NCBI GenBank assembly: GCA_002914805.1
Contig: JXTB01000150.1
Span: 340,105-404,104, forward strand
Direction: 5' to 3'
Length of the DNA stretch: 64,000 nt
Source: Parasponia andersonii
Taxonomy: Eukaryota > Streptophyta > Magnoliopsida > Rosales > Cannabaceae
Below the pieces are notes generated by a model. That model saw nothing but the letters and a program-made list of their open reading frames with translations. It did not search any database and was not told where the DNA came from. The translations under genes were made by a program, and so were the position numbers. The first letter of the stretch is position 1. The number at the start of each line of letters is the position of its first letter. Below, in pieces: positions 19,701 to 31,645 of this stretch.

Positions 19701-22473
19701 ATCAGCAAAAATCAAAAACTCAGGTGGAGCTTGAGATTGGGTTAGAATCTACACCAGCATCTATATCTCAGTCAATTTCTTCTACACCACTATTGCCACC
19801 ACCAGCGTCACCACAATATTCCATTGCTAAAGACAGGCCTAAAAGAGACATTAGACCTCCACAAAGGTATGCTGAGACTGATCTAGTTGCCTATGCTTTG
19901 AATGTGGCTGAAGGTATAGATTCTAGTGAAGAACCTTTTACCTATGCAGAGGCAGTTAGTTGTAATGACTCTAGGAAATGGATAATTGCCATGCAAGAGG
20001 AGATAGAATCACTTCATAAGAATAGCACATGGGACTTGGTGAAACTACCTAGAGATAAGAAAGCTGTTCGCTACAAATGGGTCTACAAAAGGAAAGAAGG
20101 AACACCAGGAATTGAAGAATCTAGGTATAAGACGAGACTAGTTACAAAGGGTTACAGTCAGGTTCCAGGTGTAGACTTTACAGATGTGTTTTCTTCAGTT
20201 GTAAAGCATAGTTCAATTCGAGCTTTACTTGATATTGTGGCTATACATGATCTTGAGCTTGAGCAGTTAGATGTGAAAATAGTATTCTTATATGGAGAAC
20301 TTGAAAAAAAACATCTACATGGAACAGCCAGAGGGTTTTGTAGACTCAAGAAAGGAGGACTATGTGTGCTTATTGAAGAAGTCTCTGTATGGCCTGAAAC
20401 AGTCACCCAGACAGTGGTATAAGAGGTTTAATTCATTATGACCACTCATGATTTCAAGAGAAGCAGTTATGATAGTTGTGTCTACTTTAAGAAGAGTGTT
20501 GATGGGCCTTTTATATATCTACTCTTATACGTCGATGACATGTTGATAGCAGCCAAGGATAAAGAAGAGATTAGAAGGTCAAAAACTAGCTTAGTAAGGA
20601 GTTTGAGATGAAAGATTTAGAAGCAGCAAAGAAGATACTTGGAATGGAGATTCTAAGAAATAGAAAGGCAGGTAAATTGTACCTAAGTCAAAAAGGGTAT
20701 ATTAAGAAAGTTCTGTACAGATTTAATATGCAGAATGCTAAACCTGTTAGTACTCCATTAGCGGCTCATTTCAGACTTTTTTCTGTTTTATCTCCAAAAT
20801 CAGATGATGAGATTGATTATATGTCTCGAGTTCCATATTCTGGTGCAGTGGGATCTCTCATATATGCTATGGTTTGTTCTCGTCCAAATTTATCATATGC
20901 AGTCAGCGCTGTTAGTAGATACATGGCGAATCCTGGTAAAGAACATTAGAAAGCAGTTTAGGGGATTTAGATACTTACATGGCTCTACTGATGCTTGTTT
21001 GTAATTTGGGAGAACTAGAAGTGGAGTCGTTGGATATGTTGATTCTGATTTTGCTGGAGACCTTGATAAAAGAAGATCTTTCACTGGGTATATTTTCACC
21101 ATTGGTGATTGTGCTATCAGTTGGAAAGCTACCTTACAGACTACAGTTACATTGTCTACTACTGAGGCTGAATACATGACTATTACTGAAGCGTGTAAGG
21201 AAGCTATTTGGTTGAAGGGACTATTTAGTGAAATCAGTGAAGACTTATAATTGACCACAATCTTTTGTGACAGTCAGAGTGCTATTTTTCTCACAAAAAA
21301 TCAGATGTTTCATGAGAGGACCAAGGACATTGATGTGCGGTATCATTTTGTTCGTGATACTATTGCTCGAGATGATATAATTGTGAGCAAAGTTAGTACT
21401 CATGATAATTCTGCTGATATGATGACTAAGACACTTCCTGGAGATAAGTTTAAGCATTGTTTAGACTTGGTTGGTGTTACTTACTGAGTTTTGCCTTCTT
21501 TGTGGAAGAGGTGGAGAATATATTTTTTGTCGAAGATTAGAGTTATTCCTTAATTGGAACTCGTGTCAAGGTAGAGATTGTTAGAGTTCGTGACTCAAAT
21601 TCTATTTGCCCTAGTCCGAAAACTTCACGGTGCGACATATGTGGCATTTTTGTAATTGGGAGAAATTTTGAGATATGTGATGGAAGCGGAAGGATCGAGC
21701 TGATAGGCCCGATCCCAGAGCATTTTATTGGACCGTTTTGTCCGTATAATTTTCATCCGTACATATATGTATTTTAGGGTTTTGAGATTATATATATTTT
21801 CGACTTGGTCGTGTAAAACTCTACCTTTTGTACCTTATTTTTTGACATAATGAAATTTCCTCCTCTGTTAGTAGTTTTTCCCAATTAGGGTTTTCCACTT
21901 AAATCTATGTGCTATTGTTTTTCATTTTTTTTTGTTAATTATCGTTTCGTAATTCTTAACAATATAAATATATATATGTATGTATATATATGTAGATATA
22001 GTATAGTTTAAACATATTTAGCTCAATTGGTCTAAAGTTTGAGAGGGGCGTGTGAGTTTTGGAAGGTCAGGAGTGAAAATCTTAGTAGAATGTGTGTATC
22101 GTATTTTTCTTTAAATTTATAATAAGCGGTGGTCATTAGTTAAGTATCATTTTTTAAAAAAAAAAAACATATATAATTTATTACAAATGAGTCAAATAAT
22201 TAGTGAACTAACAAAAAATATTGTTATCTAAAAAAAAAAAATGTTACAGGAATAGAGCCGAATGGAACATTTTACAAATTAGATAATATCGGAGAAGCTA
22301 TCAAGAATGGAATTGGGTATACTCCAGGGATAACTTGCAATGGGGATGCATCGGGGCATAGCCAACTTCACGAGATTTACTTTTGTGTGGACACATGCGG
22401 ATCAAATTTTATTGAATGTTCTCTTTTCCCAAATGGAAGGTGTAGTTCTGAGGTTGAGTTCCCTTCTTTCTAG
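16742..22473 (+). CDS. RNase T2 (S-like, class I) copy 2, intron 3 carries copia-2
   Basis: Predicted secreted endoribonuclease of the RNS1 / RNase LE type, 225 aa, from four exons: 16742-16846, 16956-17105, 17380-17578 and 22250-22473, all with GT-AG borders. Residues 1-24 form a signal peptide ending near VLCVSQ; the mature start is [10 protein letters not shown]. The first catalytic motif FGVHGLWP has His60. The second, HEWNKHGTC, has His113, Glu114, Lys117 and His118, so the active site is complete. Oddities: after WPG a net six-base deletion removes the first cysteine of the CX5CC pattern and leaves an A10 run encoding lysines. New cysteines appear at 92 (LIGC) and 201 (DTCGSN), where relatives have other residues. 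Intron 3 is 4671 nt because of a same-strand copia insertion; it is 241 nt in copy 3. The frame is open and selection seems to have held it, but efficient splicing and folding are unproven. Confidence 0.85.
17602..17972 (+). repeat. copia-2 5' LTR
   Basis: 371 bp, TG...CA. It is about 12 bp shorter than the 3' LTR; the difference is in the region after GGATCAATCTTATGGACC, where the 3' LTR has extra sequence (TGATAGGCCCGATCCC). Confidence 0.95.
18012..21487 (+). pseudogene. copia-2 gag-pol polyprotein, decayed, with gap
   Basis: Gag starts at 18012 ([12 protein letters not shown]) with TAG stops at 18168 and 18279. After a frame change the nucleocapsid carries an intact CCHC knuckle near 18690 ([14 protein letters not shown]). 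The protease block near 18880 reads [12 protein letters not shown], with Tyr where the catalytic Asp of the D-S-G type motif belongs. The sequence then runs into the N gap at 19106-19465, so the end of protease and nearly all of integrase are unseen. After the gap come FGCPAYAH and [14 protein letters not shown] (integrase C-terminal linker). RT follows from about 19960 (KWVYKRKEG, then [11 protein letters not shown] near 20520). RNase H follows to 21487 ([28 protein letters not shown]), with several frameshifts. Confidence 0.92.
19106..19465. other. assembly gap (360 N)
   Basis: Run of exactly 360 undetermined bases inside copia-2, between protease and the integrase C-terminal linker. Confidence 1.
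21579..21961 (+). repeat. copia-2 3' LTR
   Basis: 383 bp, starts TGTTAGAGTTCG after the purine-rich AAGGTAGAGAT and ends TTCTTAACA. RNase exon 4 begins 289 bases further on. Confidence 0.95.
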
Positions 22474-24007
22474 ATATTGTGGGAAAAATTATACTACATC
22501 CTAAATGTGAAGTTTATTTTTTATGGTCACTCGCTAATTATTGTTATTTCCTATAAATTTAATGTTTAATTGGATAACGAATGTGAGTTCATACTTGAAA
22601 TACACATAAAAATTTGAACATTGTACATTTGCCATTTAGGTACAAAAGTCAAGGTTAATTAATTAGTATTTATGCACATATATTATATATAGTACTTTCC
22701 AATTAAAGATGTGATCAGCATCATTGATGATTTAGAGAATTACGAATATCATTATTTGTACTTAATTTACTAATTTCAAGAAAAAAGTAGTAAACTGTGT
22801 AAACTATACAACTCAATAGTATCAAATACTGACCATTTTCTGTATTTATTCATACTCCACGTTTTATCTCTTAGTGGGCAACGAAAGAACCAAGATTGAT
22901 CGCTTATTATACCACCCTACATCTCCCCCTGTTATAAATTCAAAGCCCCTATTGTCCTAATTTTTCCAATATTCCATGCGAACATCTAATGATACATATC
23001 CAAAAAAAATATATAGAAGATATAGTCGTCCGCAACTACTGAGAAAAAAATGATGCACCACTAAGGATTATAACGATATATAGAGCTAGATCTAAGATCT
23101 GCATTTAATCAACGAAAAAAAAAAAAAAAAAAAAAGATCTGCATGCCCATGTGTTCCAAAGTTTCAGTCTGTCGGATTTTAACAATGACAAATGTTATGA
23201 TTTAATCATTATTATTACATTCAAATCCAATTTGCTCGGAGCATTTTGGAATGCAAAAGTCTTTTTTGGATCGGAGATGAAGTTCAAGCTTATTTTAAAT
23301 AGCTGTAAATAATCTGCAAAACCAACACAATATTTTATGCAAGTCTCACATGTTCTCTGTGTCTTGTTGTGGCCAACAGCTTTATCAAAATATTAATTTT
23401 AGAGAAAAAAAAAAAAAAAAGACATCGAAGATTGAACTTATTTATATTATAATTATATATATAACTACAATTATGCTTTGAGATGCCTAGAATATCCCTT
23501 CTTTCCCACTTTGACATATCTTATAGAAATATGGGGGCGAGATGTCAAGTACCGTATTTAATTAAGAATAAAAAACAAATCAATAAGAGGCTAATTATTA
23601 AAAAAGGAAAGCAAAACAGGACAAACGAAGCATATCTGCACATGGGAATCAAACCATGCTTTGTAAAAGTAAATGAAAGAGTAGTTATTTGGAAATGCCA
23701 CGTTGAAGCTATATCACGAAATTCATTTCTGATTAAGCTCCTGTTAGTTTATCATCTTGATCCTTTAGTAATTGATCATACCAAGATTCTCCTTGGTTAA
23801 GTACAAAAAGCCTGTGTTTGACCCTAGAAGATCAACTAATCCGAAAATAATTAATAGCACATATATAGCCTGAAAAATACACTTGCAAAGGCCACCTTAT
23901 TAATTAATAACATGATTGGCATAATGTCATCAAGATTTATTACAAACAGGTGTTATCTTTTATCCAAATATATAATCATCCTCAGAATATTTATATATAT
24001 ATATATA
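22474..24007. other. intergenic, 3' flank of RNase copy 2
   Basis: AT-rich, with poly-A runs near 23115 and 23405 and a TA run before 24008. The longest open frame (105 codons from 23483) shows no recognisable domain and is not called. Confidence 0.5.
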
Positions 24008-24236
24008 AAGGGTATTTTTTTTTTTTTTTTTTACCTATGATAGGTATTTCTTTTTAACCGTTGGATCAATAGTGATCTAATAGCTATAATAAAGTGCATG
24101 CAAAGACGTCCATCATTAATGTTCTTTCTCTTTCTTATTTTTTATAATAAAAAAATATACATGCTAAATTTTCATTGGTCAAATTGATACTTATGTATTA
24201 AGTAAAAAAAAAAAAAACCTACTGAATTGGTGGCTA
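24008..24236 (+). mobile_element. MITE family M, copy E
   Basis: Left end GGGTATTTTTTTTTT then ACCTATGATAGGTAT, right end CTACTGAATTGGTGGC. The interior has CCGTTGGATCAATAGTGATC and CTATAATAAAGTGCATGCAA. It is flanked by TA repeats on both sides. Confidence 0.85.
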
Positions 24237-24237
24237 T

Positions 24238-24277
<40 letters not shown>

Positions 24278-24438
24278 CTAACGCAACAAATGGAATCTAC
24301 GTAATCAGTTAATTATTAAGGTCAATTCTACAGCAAAAAATTAAAAAAAAATAGTTAAGGTCATTGTATCTATTTTAACTCATAATTAAGTCTATTCGAT
24401 CTCAAAAACGTCGTGTTAATTGAATTTAGAAGTTCGTG

Positions 24439-24478
<40 letters not shown>

Positions 24479-26597
24479 GTGTATATATGTATGTTTTATT
24501 TATCTTAGTGTTGGGCCCATTTCTATAATATTCACGTGGATTGAGAGACGGTAGAACATGAGGAGAAAAAAAGAGTAAACTCAATAGGAATCCCAAAAAG
24601 ATTATTTAAAACAACTCATAAGTCCCACGTGACATGGTACGAATCCATTAATTCATGAAAGAAAGAGCTGATCCAATCTTAGGTTCACATACCTTAGGTA
24701 GGGTCAGCTAGTCTCAGACCTCTTATCTCCTTTCAATCAGAATATTTAATGTTATATCATGACTACCAAGTGTGTTAAGCGAACTAATTTAACAGAGTAA
24801 CATATGACTACGATTTTTCTTTCGATTTTTCTTCCTGGATGCGTATCGGAGAAAATTGTGGGGATAGTTCATGTCTAACTCAATAGAAATTATAGTATCC
24901 ATAATCCGAAATTTCTGGTAAACATGACGATGAAATGAGATAATTGATTCCAAAATTAAGAATCACCAAGCTCCCAATCTCGATGTATAAATAAAGTACA
25001 TCATTTTTGTAACAGGTGAAATCTTTATTCTATTATTTCGATCTAGAAAATAGATAGATGTATTTAACTTAAGTTTCAGAAAATTTTGCACATAATCACT
25101 CCCACCTCTTCTTTCAGAATCAAGAGCATAATCAACAAAAACAACAAGAATACGTGGACTGTTAGTAGAAAAACACACCAATATTGGTCTAGTTTGTTGT
25201 GAGTTAAGATAAAGTTATTTGATCTATCTCGAATCCAACACGCATACACGTATTTTTAACTGATCATCTCTCTATTCTCTAGTTAATAAATTATTGTAAT
25301 AAATTGTTATAAAGCTCAAGTCGTTATCCGTGATCTTGCCAAAATTCGGAAGCTGCTTATAAAATCATGAGTTTGTTTTGACTAGTCTTAGACGTCACCT
25401 CCTTGTTTGATTGTCATGCTCAATTATATACGTATTCAATTTATTTATTTATTTCTCTTGAAAAGCAACGCAATTTCATTTAACTCCTATAATAACCAAT
25501 CAAGTTATATATAATTTTTTACAATAAGAACCAATAAATCGATTCAAAAACTTAAAAGATAGCAATCCGATAGTCCCAATGACAACTTTGAAGAAAATCT
25601 CTCAAGGTATAATAGAGTACTTCAATGATTCTTTTTTATTCTTTCCAATCCATATTGGCAACTTCGATTGATTTATTAGATGAGGTTATACCAATTTTGA
25701 TCTTCTTAGTAACTACCTTCTTATATCTGAATCAAAATTGATATAAATCTAGAGAATAACTACATAAAAATAAAAATAAAAAACCTAAAATAATACAAAT
25801 TATCACAAATCTATATATACGTGTATTAAGTCTACATAAGATCTAAAACTATGTGAGAAACTATTCTTCCAAAAGGAAGAATAATTAGGAAACAAAAACC
25901 AAAAATAGACAAAAGAAAAAATTCATATTGAAGAGATAGAAGGACTCTCCCTCCGAGAGAGAGAAAGGCACTTGAAAGAGATCTTGCTTCTATTGCATAA
26001 GGAGAGCTTACTGCGGAGATAAGAGAGGAGCAAATTGGAGCTCTTCTCTTTAACTTCTCTCTAAAATCGTCTCTCTTTCAAGTTTATTTTTAAACATCTA
26101 TTGCTTTTAATGAAATTTGGGGATTTAATTTTCTCTTCACTACTAGTTAAATTAATTTTACCCTTAGTAATTGAGACAATAACGTAGAAATAAAAAAAAA
26201 AAAAAAAAGAAAAAAAAGTAAGTGTAGATGTAGGAATTTCATGCTATAGATATATATAAGTATACTCTATTTTAACTAATTCTAGAATGCAGCTTTGTCC
26301 ACCCACCGTGACATTAATCTGGATCTATCTTTATTCTAAAGCGAAAAGAAAAAAGGAAAAAAAATAAAAGGATCAGGGTATTCCTTTCAGACTCGTCTAG
26401 ATATAATACCCAGGCGTGAAGGCATTTCCAAGTAGAAATCAAGAACTTATTAATTGTGACCTTTTGAATTATGAATAGTGTGTATATGTGCATATATTAT
26501 ACATATTAAGGATTTTATATCAGAATTTGATTAATTAATTAATTTTGGTAATTAAACTAACAAAGTAACTAACGACATAGAATTTTTATATATTCAT

Positions 26598-26632
<35 letters not shown>

Positions 26633-28348
26633 CACTACTAATTTTTCCATTTGGGCCTTTGAAAGAGATCGAAGGCTTACTTTTCAGTAAGGAATAAGTA
26701 ATAGCCGTTAATCTTCATTATTTACGCATGCCACATAATGTAAACGCATACCCATATATCTTATATTGTAATATTAATACCCGATGCCTAACGAACAGAG
26801 ATAATGGTTTTTAATCGTAACCATATTTCTTTTCTTAACGGCTCTCCTTAGATTGTATGTAGTAGGACAAAAGCACCTGTTTACGCCAAATGTTTTATTA
26901 AAGAAACTTAAATTGACTTGCACGAAATTATATATACAACCGACCTATATACGCGTTGTCTTCTCCCCCTTTATAGAAAAAGTAGACCTAATGTACAACT
27001 ATTACTACATGTACGTAAGACTTCGCGTATTCGATCCAACTATCTTAATTATGAGTAAGGTTTTGTACGTAATATTCATGAAATAAGTCCTTTAATTTGC
27101 GCTTATTAACATTGTCAGTTGCGTTATTATTGTTAAATGGCTTAATCTTAAGTCTCAATTTTTAATATTTCTATGCGCATTGATCATCTCTGGATCGCTA
27201 ATGGAAAGGTAAAATACATATCATTTGGAACTAATTTGGATTTATTTAGATGAAATTATTTATATACGTGTTGGAATCTTTCTCTATTGGATGCTGTGTA
27301 CAAGTTTGAACTTGTGTAATAAGCTAGTCCTTATCATGTCGTAATCCAATTAATATGGAAATATTAATTAAAGACTATCAAGAGGAGACAAGAATTTTTA
27401 TTTGATACCATATCTATTCATTATCGCAACTTACATATTATATTATATTATAATATTATATGGGATATCCCCTGACCTTTACTTTTTTACCGAAAAATAT
27501 TCACACTATTTCATTAATACTGTATTTTTCTATTACATCTCACCAGTTCACCAGTTTTATGTATATAATCAAAATTAGACTTTAATACTGTGCTGTTTTT
27601 ATTCTTTGAAGTATTTGTTAATTGGCATCTAAAGAAATAATTGAAAGACAGCTATTTAAACCAGCGAGATTTGTAATCTTTCATAAATCCAATTAATATA
27701 ACAACTTTCATACACACAAAAAGTATTTTTCTAAAAGCTGTTATCCAATTTCCAAAATTAAAAATATTAAAAATATTCATTTTCATCAATCTTAACTCTA
27801 ATTTTAATCATATCAATAGATTTACTAAAATTTGATAGAAAAACACAAATATAAATTTTATTTGAGATTAGAAAAAGGATTTTTTTTTTTGGCAAAAAAT
27901 GTTAAAAGATGTCGGTCTTTTTTTTTTTTTTTTTTTTTATGTTATACTCCTATATAATAATATAGATGATTTACATATGAATTGATGATGAAATGTATAG
28001 GAAGAACCATGAACTTTCAAAATTTTCTAAATACGTGTTTTATGTGTATGGCTCGGGCTTATGCGTATAAGTTGCACCTCATAATAATAACCAACCTTTT
28101 ATTTTCTTTTGATTAATTACGTCATCAAGTATGTGATAGTTAATAAAAGGTTAAAGTGAAAACTCAGTCAAGTAAAAAGTAAGTCTATAAAACAAAATAA
28201 ACAGATAAACATTAACAAAGTTAGACAAATAAGGTTACGCAATTGGACACGCAAACGTGCTATGTTGAAAATTAAAATACACAAGAGTATTGGTGGGTAT
28301 ATGCTTTCAAGGAGATTCCATCAATGGTTGTTTGTTCCTTTTTTGTCC
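24237..28348. other. intergenic, microsatellite-rich
   Basis: No gene seen over about 4 kb. Contains TA microsatellites at 24245-24276 and 24441-24475, a GA microsatellite at about 26600-26629, and poly-A/T runs near 26195 and 27920. No open frame of note shows domain similarity. Confidence 0.55.
26600..26629. repeat. (GA)n microsatellite
   Basis: About 14 uninterrupted AG units. Confidence 0.95.
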
Positions 28349-28357
28349 TATAAATAG
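28349..28357 (+). promoter_or_regulatory. TATA box of RNase copy 3
   Basis: TATAAATAG preceded by CC, a textbook plant TATA box, 120 bases before the ATG. This is nearly the same spacing as in copy 2, although the surrounding promoter sequence is not visibly similar. Confidence 0.75.
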
Positions 28358-28468
28358 AGCTATAGCTTCGTATGAACTTCATTGTCATTCTAAATACCAC
28401 ATCCTTGTCAAAAAGCAGAGTCTATAGAAGTTGTTGAGATAGAGAGAAAGGTTATCTAATTTACAACA

Positions 28469-29876
28469 ATGAGATACAACAGTTCAATTTTGATCATCAA
28501 ACTTTTAGTCTTACATTATCTCTCAGTTCTTTGTGTTTCGCAAGATTTTGATTTCTTCTACTTTGTTCAACAAGTGAGTAATATAATTAATTTCTCTTTT
28601 GATCTGGATTTCACCTAGCTATTAATTAAGAAATTATAATGTTAACTACACCATTAATCTCTTATCTTGTTTATTTTTTCCCTTTTCTTCTGAGTCTCTC
28701 TTCTCTCTTTTTTTCCCCCCTTATCGATACATATGTTACATATGTCTCTAATTCTAACCAAATCGTCATTATGTGTGTGTGTTTGTATATATTATATGCA
28801 GTGGCCAGGAGCATATTGTGATACAAAGCATAGTTGTTGCTATCCAAAGACGGGAAAGCCAGCAGCAGATTTCGGAATTCATGGGCTGTGGCCTAACTAC
28901 AAGGACGGCTCATGGCCTTCAAACTGTGATCCCGATAGCGTCTTTTCTGTACAAGAGGTGCTCCAATCTCTACTCTTATAAATTCTATTACATAATTGAT
29001 TATCAAACTCTATATAGTTGATTTACTATTTATTTGGTCACATCGAATTATTAATATAGACACCTTCACCTCTTATGCCGGCGTTAAATTAAGAATCTAA
29101 GATTCAGATCTCCTCAGCAGAAATCACGAAAAAATTAATAGGTCAAATAAGTTCTCATTGATATAAGTCTAAATACGTATGTGTGTTATATTTTATCTGA
29201 AATGTTGTAAAACAATATTCTCATCAAAATTTATGAACAGTAAAATTAGTTAATATAGTCACACTCAAGGAGAGTTGTTATGTCAGTCGCTTCTTTTTAT
29301 ATATATATATATATAAAAAGAAAAAAAAAACATATTTAGTTACTAAACTTCAGAAACAAAAAAAATGTATTTGGATATAAATAGTTGTACATTGGTGAGA
29401 TAAGAAAATCCCAGGACTCAGTGAAACGCGGATTAATTAGGACTTAATAATTTCCCCTTCACTACCAATTAAAAGATCATAAATTTTGTTACGGTCAGCT
29501 TATATACAAGAGATGCATTTATTTGCTCTGCCTAATTTTAATTTGACATAAAGTAAAACATTTTATAGTTCTATGTAGCAATTAAATAACCTAGTTAGCT
29601 GTAGATGTATGATCAAATGGTAATTCAATCATGTTGGATATATATAGGGTCGCTATTTTAATATGTATTTTTCTTTTATCTATATGTACGTATTATTTTA
29701 AGCCGTTGGATCATCGTTTAATGGTGATTTATCAGCTATAATGAGATACATGAGAAGAGATGCATTATCAATACTATTTTTTTCTCTTATTTTTTATTAT
29801 AAAAAAATATGTTTAATAAATTTTCATTGATCAAAATGATATATATTTGTAGGTTAAAAAAAAAAATCTATTAGTG

Positions 29877-29911
<35 letters not shown>

Positions 29912-30717
29912 AATTTCACAAATTTTATGGTCCCATTATGCACATGATTATAATATAATTGCTTTTGTGATTAAATACAATTATATTTAGATTTCCCCCC
30001 CTTTATCAGTTAATTTGGGAATTAAAAAAAATTATGTGGATTTAATAACCTAGATATCGGACCTGATCGGCCGTCTCCAAAAGAGTTGGCCATCACTTAG
30101 CTGCCCCAGCAGCAATGGCAACAGATTCTGGTCACACGAATGGGAAAAGCATGGGACTTGTTCCGAGTCAGAACTAGATCAACATGATTACTTCGAAGCA
30201 GGTCTCAAGCTCAAGGAAAAAGTCAACCTCCTTAGCATCCTCAAAAATGCAGGTAATAATTTGTAATTAATAAGCTAGTTACATTTGTATTTACTCTTAC
30301 CAATCGATTATAATACAGTACGTCACTTTTTTTTTTTTTTTTAAATTAACATGTTTTGAGAAATTTAAATTGTGATTTTAGTACGTAGGTACTCAAAATG
30401 AAATGTTGAGAATGTTTATATTTATGGTGAAAATTCGTCATACTCATATTTCGTGTGCACAAACTTTTATGTGTACGTACGCATTTGTTACAGGAATCGA
30501 ACCAGATGATGGATTTTACAGCTTGGACAGCATTGAGGAAGCTATAAAGGAGGGAGTTGGGCATGCCGCGGGAATAGAATGCAACAAGGATTCAGCTGGT
30601 AACAGTCAACTTTACCAAGTTTACTTGTGTGTTGACACTTCTGGATCAGACATAATTGAATGTCCCAAGCTCCCAAGGGGGAGATGTGCTTCAAATGTTC
30701 AGTTTGCCAAATTTTAG
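28469..30717 (+). CDS. RNase T2 (S-like, class I) copy 3, intact
   Basis: Predicted secreted endoribonuclease cleaving single-stranded RNA, 227 aa, closely resembling RNS1 / RNase LE. Exons are 28469-28573, 28802-28957, 30054-30252 and 30494-30717; all introns are GT-AG, and intron 3 splits a Gly codon as in copy 2. A hydrophobic signal peptide covers residues 1-24 and the mature start is [10 protein letters not shown]. The first catalytic motif FGIHGLWP has His62. The second, HEWEKHGTC (115-123), has His115, Glu116, Lys119 and His120. Ten cysteines at family positions (41, 47, 48 and others) can form the five disulphides of this class. The four-exon structure and close match to RNS1-type proteins argue against a self-incompatibility S-RNase, which is usually basic with one intron. 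Such enzymes are commonly linked to phosphate recycling, senescence, wounding or defence. Intron 2 (1096 nt) contains a MITE. This is the likely functional member of the cluster. Confidence 0.94.
29646..29880 (+). mobile_element. MITE family M, copy F, inside intron 2 of RNase copy 3
   Basis: Diverged copy. The interior AGCCGTTGGATCATCGTTTA, CAGCTATAATGAGATACATG and AAATTTTCATTGATCAAAAT fits the family; the termini are eroded. A TA microsatellite follows at 29881-29908. It lies about 170 bases before the exon 3 acceptor. Confidence 0.75.
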
Positions 30718-31424
30718 TTCCTTATTTATTGCACATTAATTTTAAACTGTATGTTAGTCTTAATTTCAATAATTTCAATTAATACCTTTCACGGAATATT
30801 GTGAAAATTCTAATTTTAGTGGCTTCATATGAGACTGGCTAACAGCTTGTTCGGTTTCTTGTTGGCAAATAAAAAAATCTTCGAGGAAATTTGATTTTTT
30901 ACCGTAATCTTTCAAAAAAAAATTGTAAAATCTCGGATTTTGAAATTGCTTGAAAATTATCACTTTCAAAATTATTTAGACAAATACCACTTTATATTAA
31001 TTAATGAGAAATTTGAGATAATCGGTCAAATTATATGAGGTAGCTTGGTAGCTAAATTGGTTACTCCAAATAACCTAACTAATCATTTCGATTATTATTG
31101 AAATATACTAAATTTGGAGAACTAGTGATATTTTTATAAATATTAATTAGAAATGGTAAGATTTTAAGAAATGACATTTTTAACAATAAATTTGGGACTT
31201 TTCAAAAAATTCCTATAAGGGATTTTTCAATTTTTGGTACTTGGGCCCGAAATTTTGTAAGAAACCTAGAATCTTTTTTAGTGATTTTGAATTGGGTATA
31301 TACATTGGTTTGTGTTGGTTTATTTGCTAATATTTTTGGGTTTCTAATATTTTGACTTATAAAAACTTAAAAAATTATAAAAATATGGAGGTCAAGTTTT
31401 TTTTTTCCAATTTCTGTACGGTTT
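30718..31424. other. 3' flank of RNase copy 3, no further gene seen
   Basis: AT-rich. An AATAAT-type polyadenylation-like signal occurs near 30767, about 50 bases after the stop codon. Confidence 0.45.
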
Positions 31425-31645
31425 TTGTTACAAAAATATCACTTTTTAAAAAATTGAACAAAATACCATTTTTAAAATGGTTACTAGTTACCAACTTTTT
31501 AAAACTGATTATCAGTTTCAGTTACTAGTTATAAATACCTTTAGTTACTAGTTAACTAAAAGCTGGTTACTAATTACTAATTACAATTTTAAAAATGGTA
31601 TTTTTTAAATATTTCTTAAAAAATATTTTTTTTCAAGTAAAATTC
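31425..31645. repeat. small foldback (inverted repeat)
   Basis: The left arm (TTTAAAAAATTGAACAAAAT, then ACCATTTTTAAAATGGTTAC) is mirrored by the right arm (TTTTAAAAATGGTATTTTTT with TAAATATTTC). Between them lie repeated TTACTAGTTA / AGTTACTAGTT strings. No coding capacity. Confidence 0.65.

Larger units (their letters stand above)
17602..21961 (+). mobile_element. copia-2: complete Ty1/copia element inside RNase copy 2 intron 3, TSD ATATA
   Basis: LTRs at 17602-17972 and 21579-21961 start TGTTAGAGTT and end TTAACA. The flanks ATATA (17597-17601) and ATATA (21962-21966) match, although the site is a TA repeat. A perfect initiator-Met-type primer site TGGTATCAGAGC lies at 17976-17987. The element is in the same orientation as the host gene. 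Its coding region has stops and a 360-N assembly gap, so it is not autonomous as assembled. Confidence 0.95.

Noticed and set aside
16742-22473. Calling RNase copy 2 a pseudogene because of the retrotransposon
   Set aside because: The element lies fully within intron 3, all splice borders are canonical, and the 225-codon frame is open with both catalytic motifs.
23483-23800. 105-codon open frame between RNase copies 2 and 3
   Set aside because: No recognisable domain, no promoter signals, lysine/asparagine-rich as expected from AT-rich DNA.
26853-27086. 77-codon open frame
   Set aside because: No domain similarity and composition typical of chance frames.
16742-30717. Interpretation of the RNase genes as self-incompatibility S-RNases
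   Set aside because: Four exons and close resemblance to RNS1/RNase LE fit S-like class I enzymes; no F-box genes are seen nearby.
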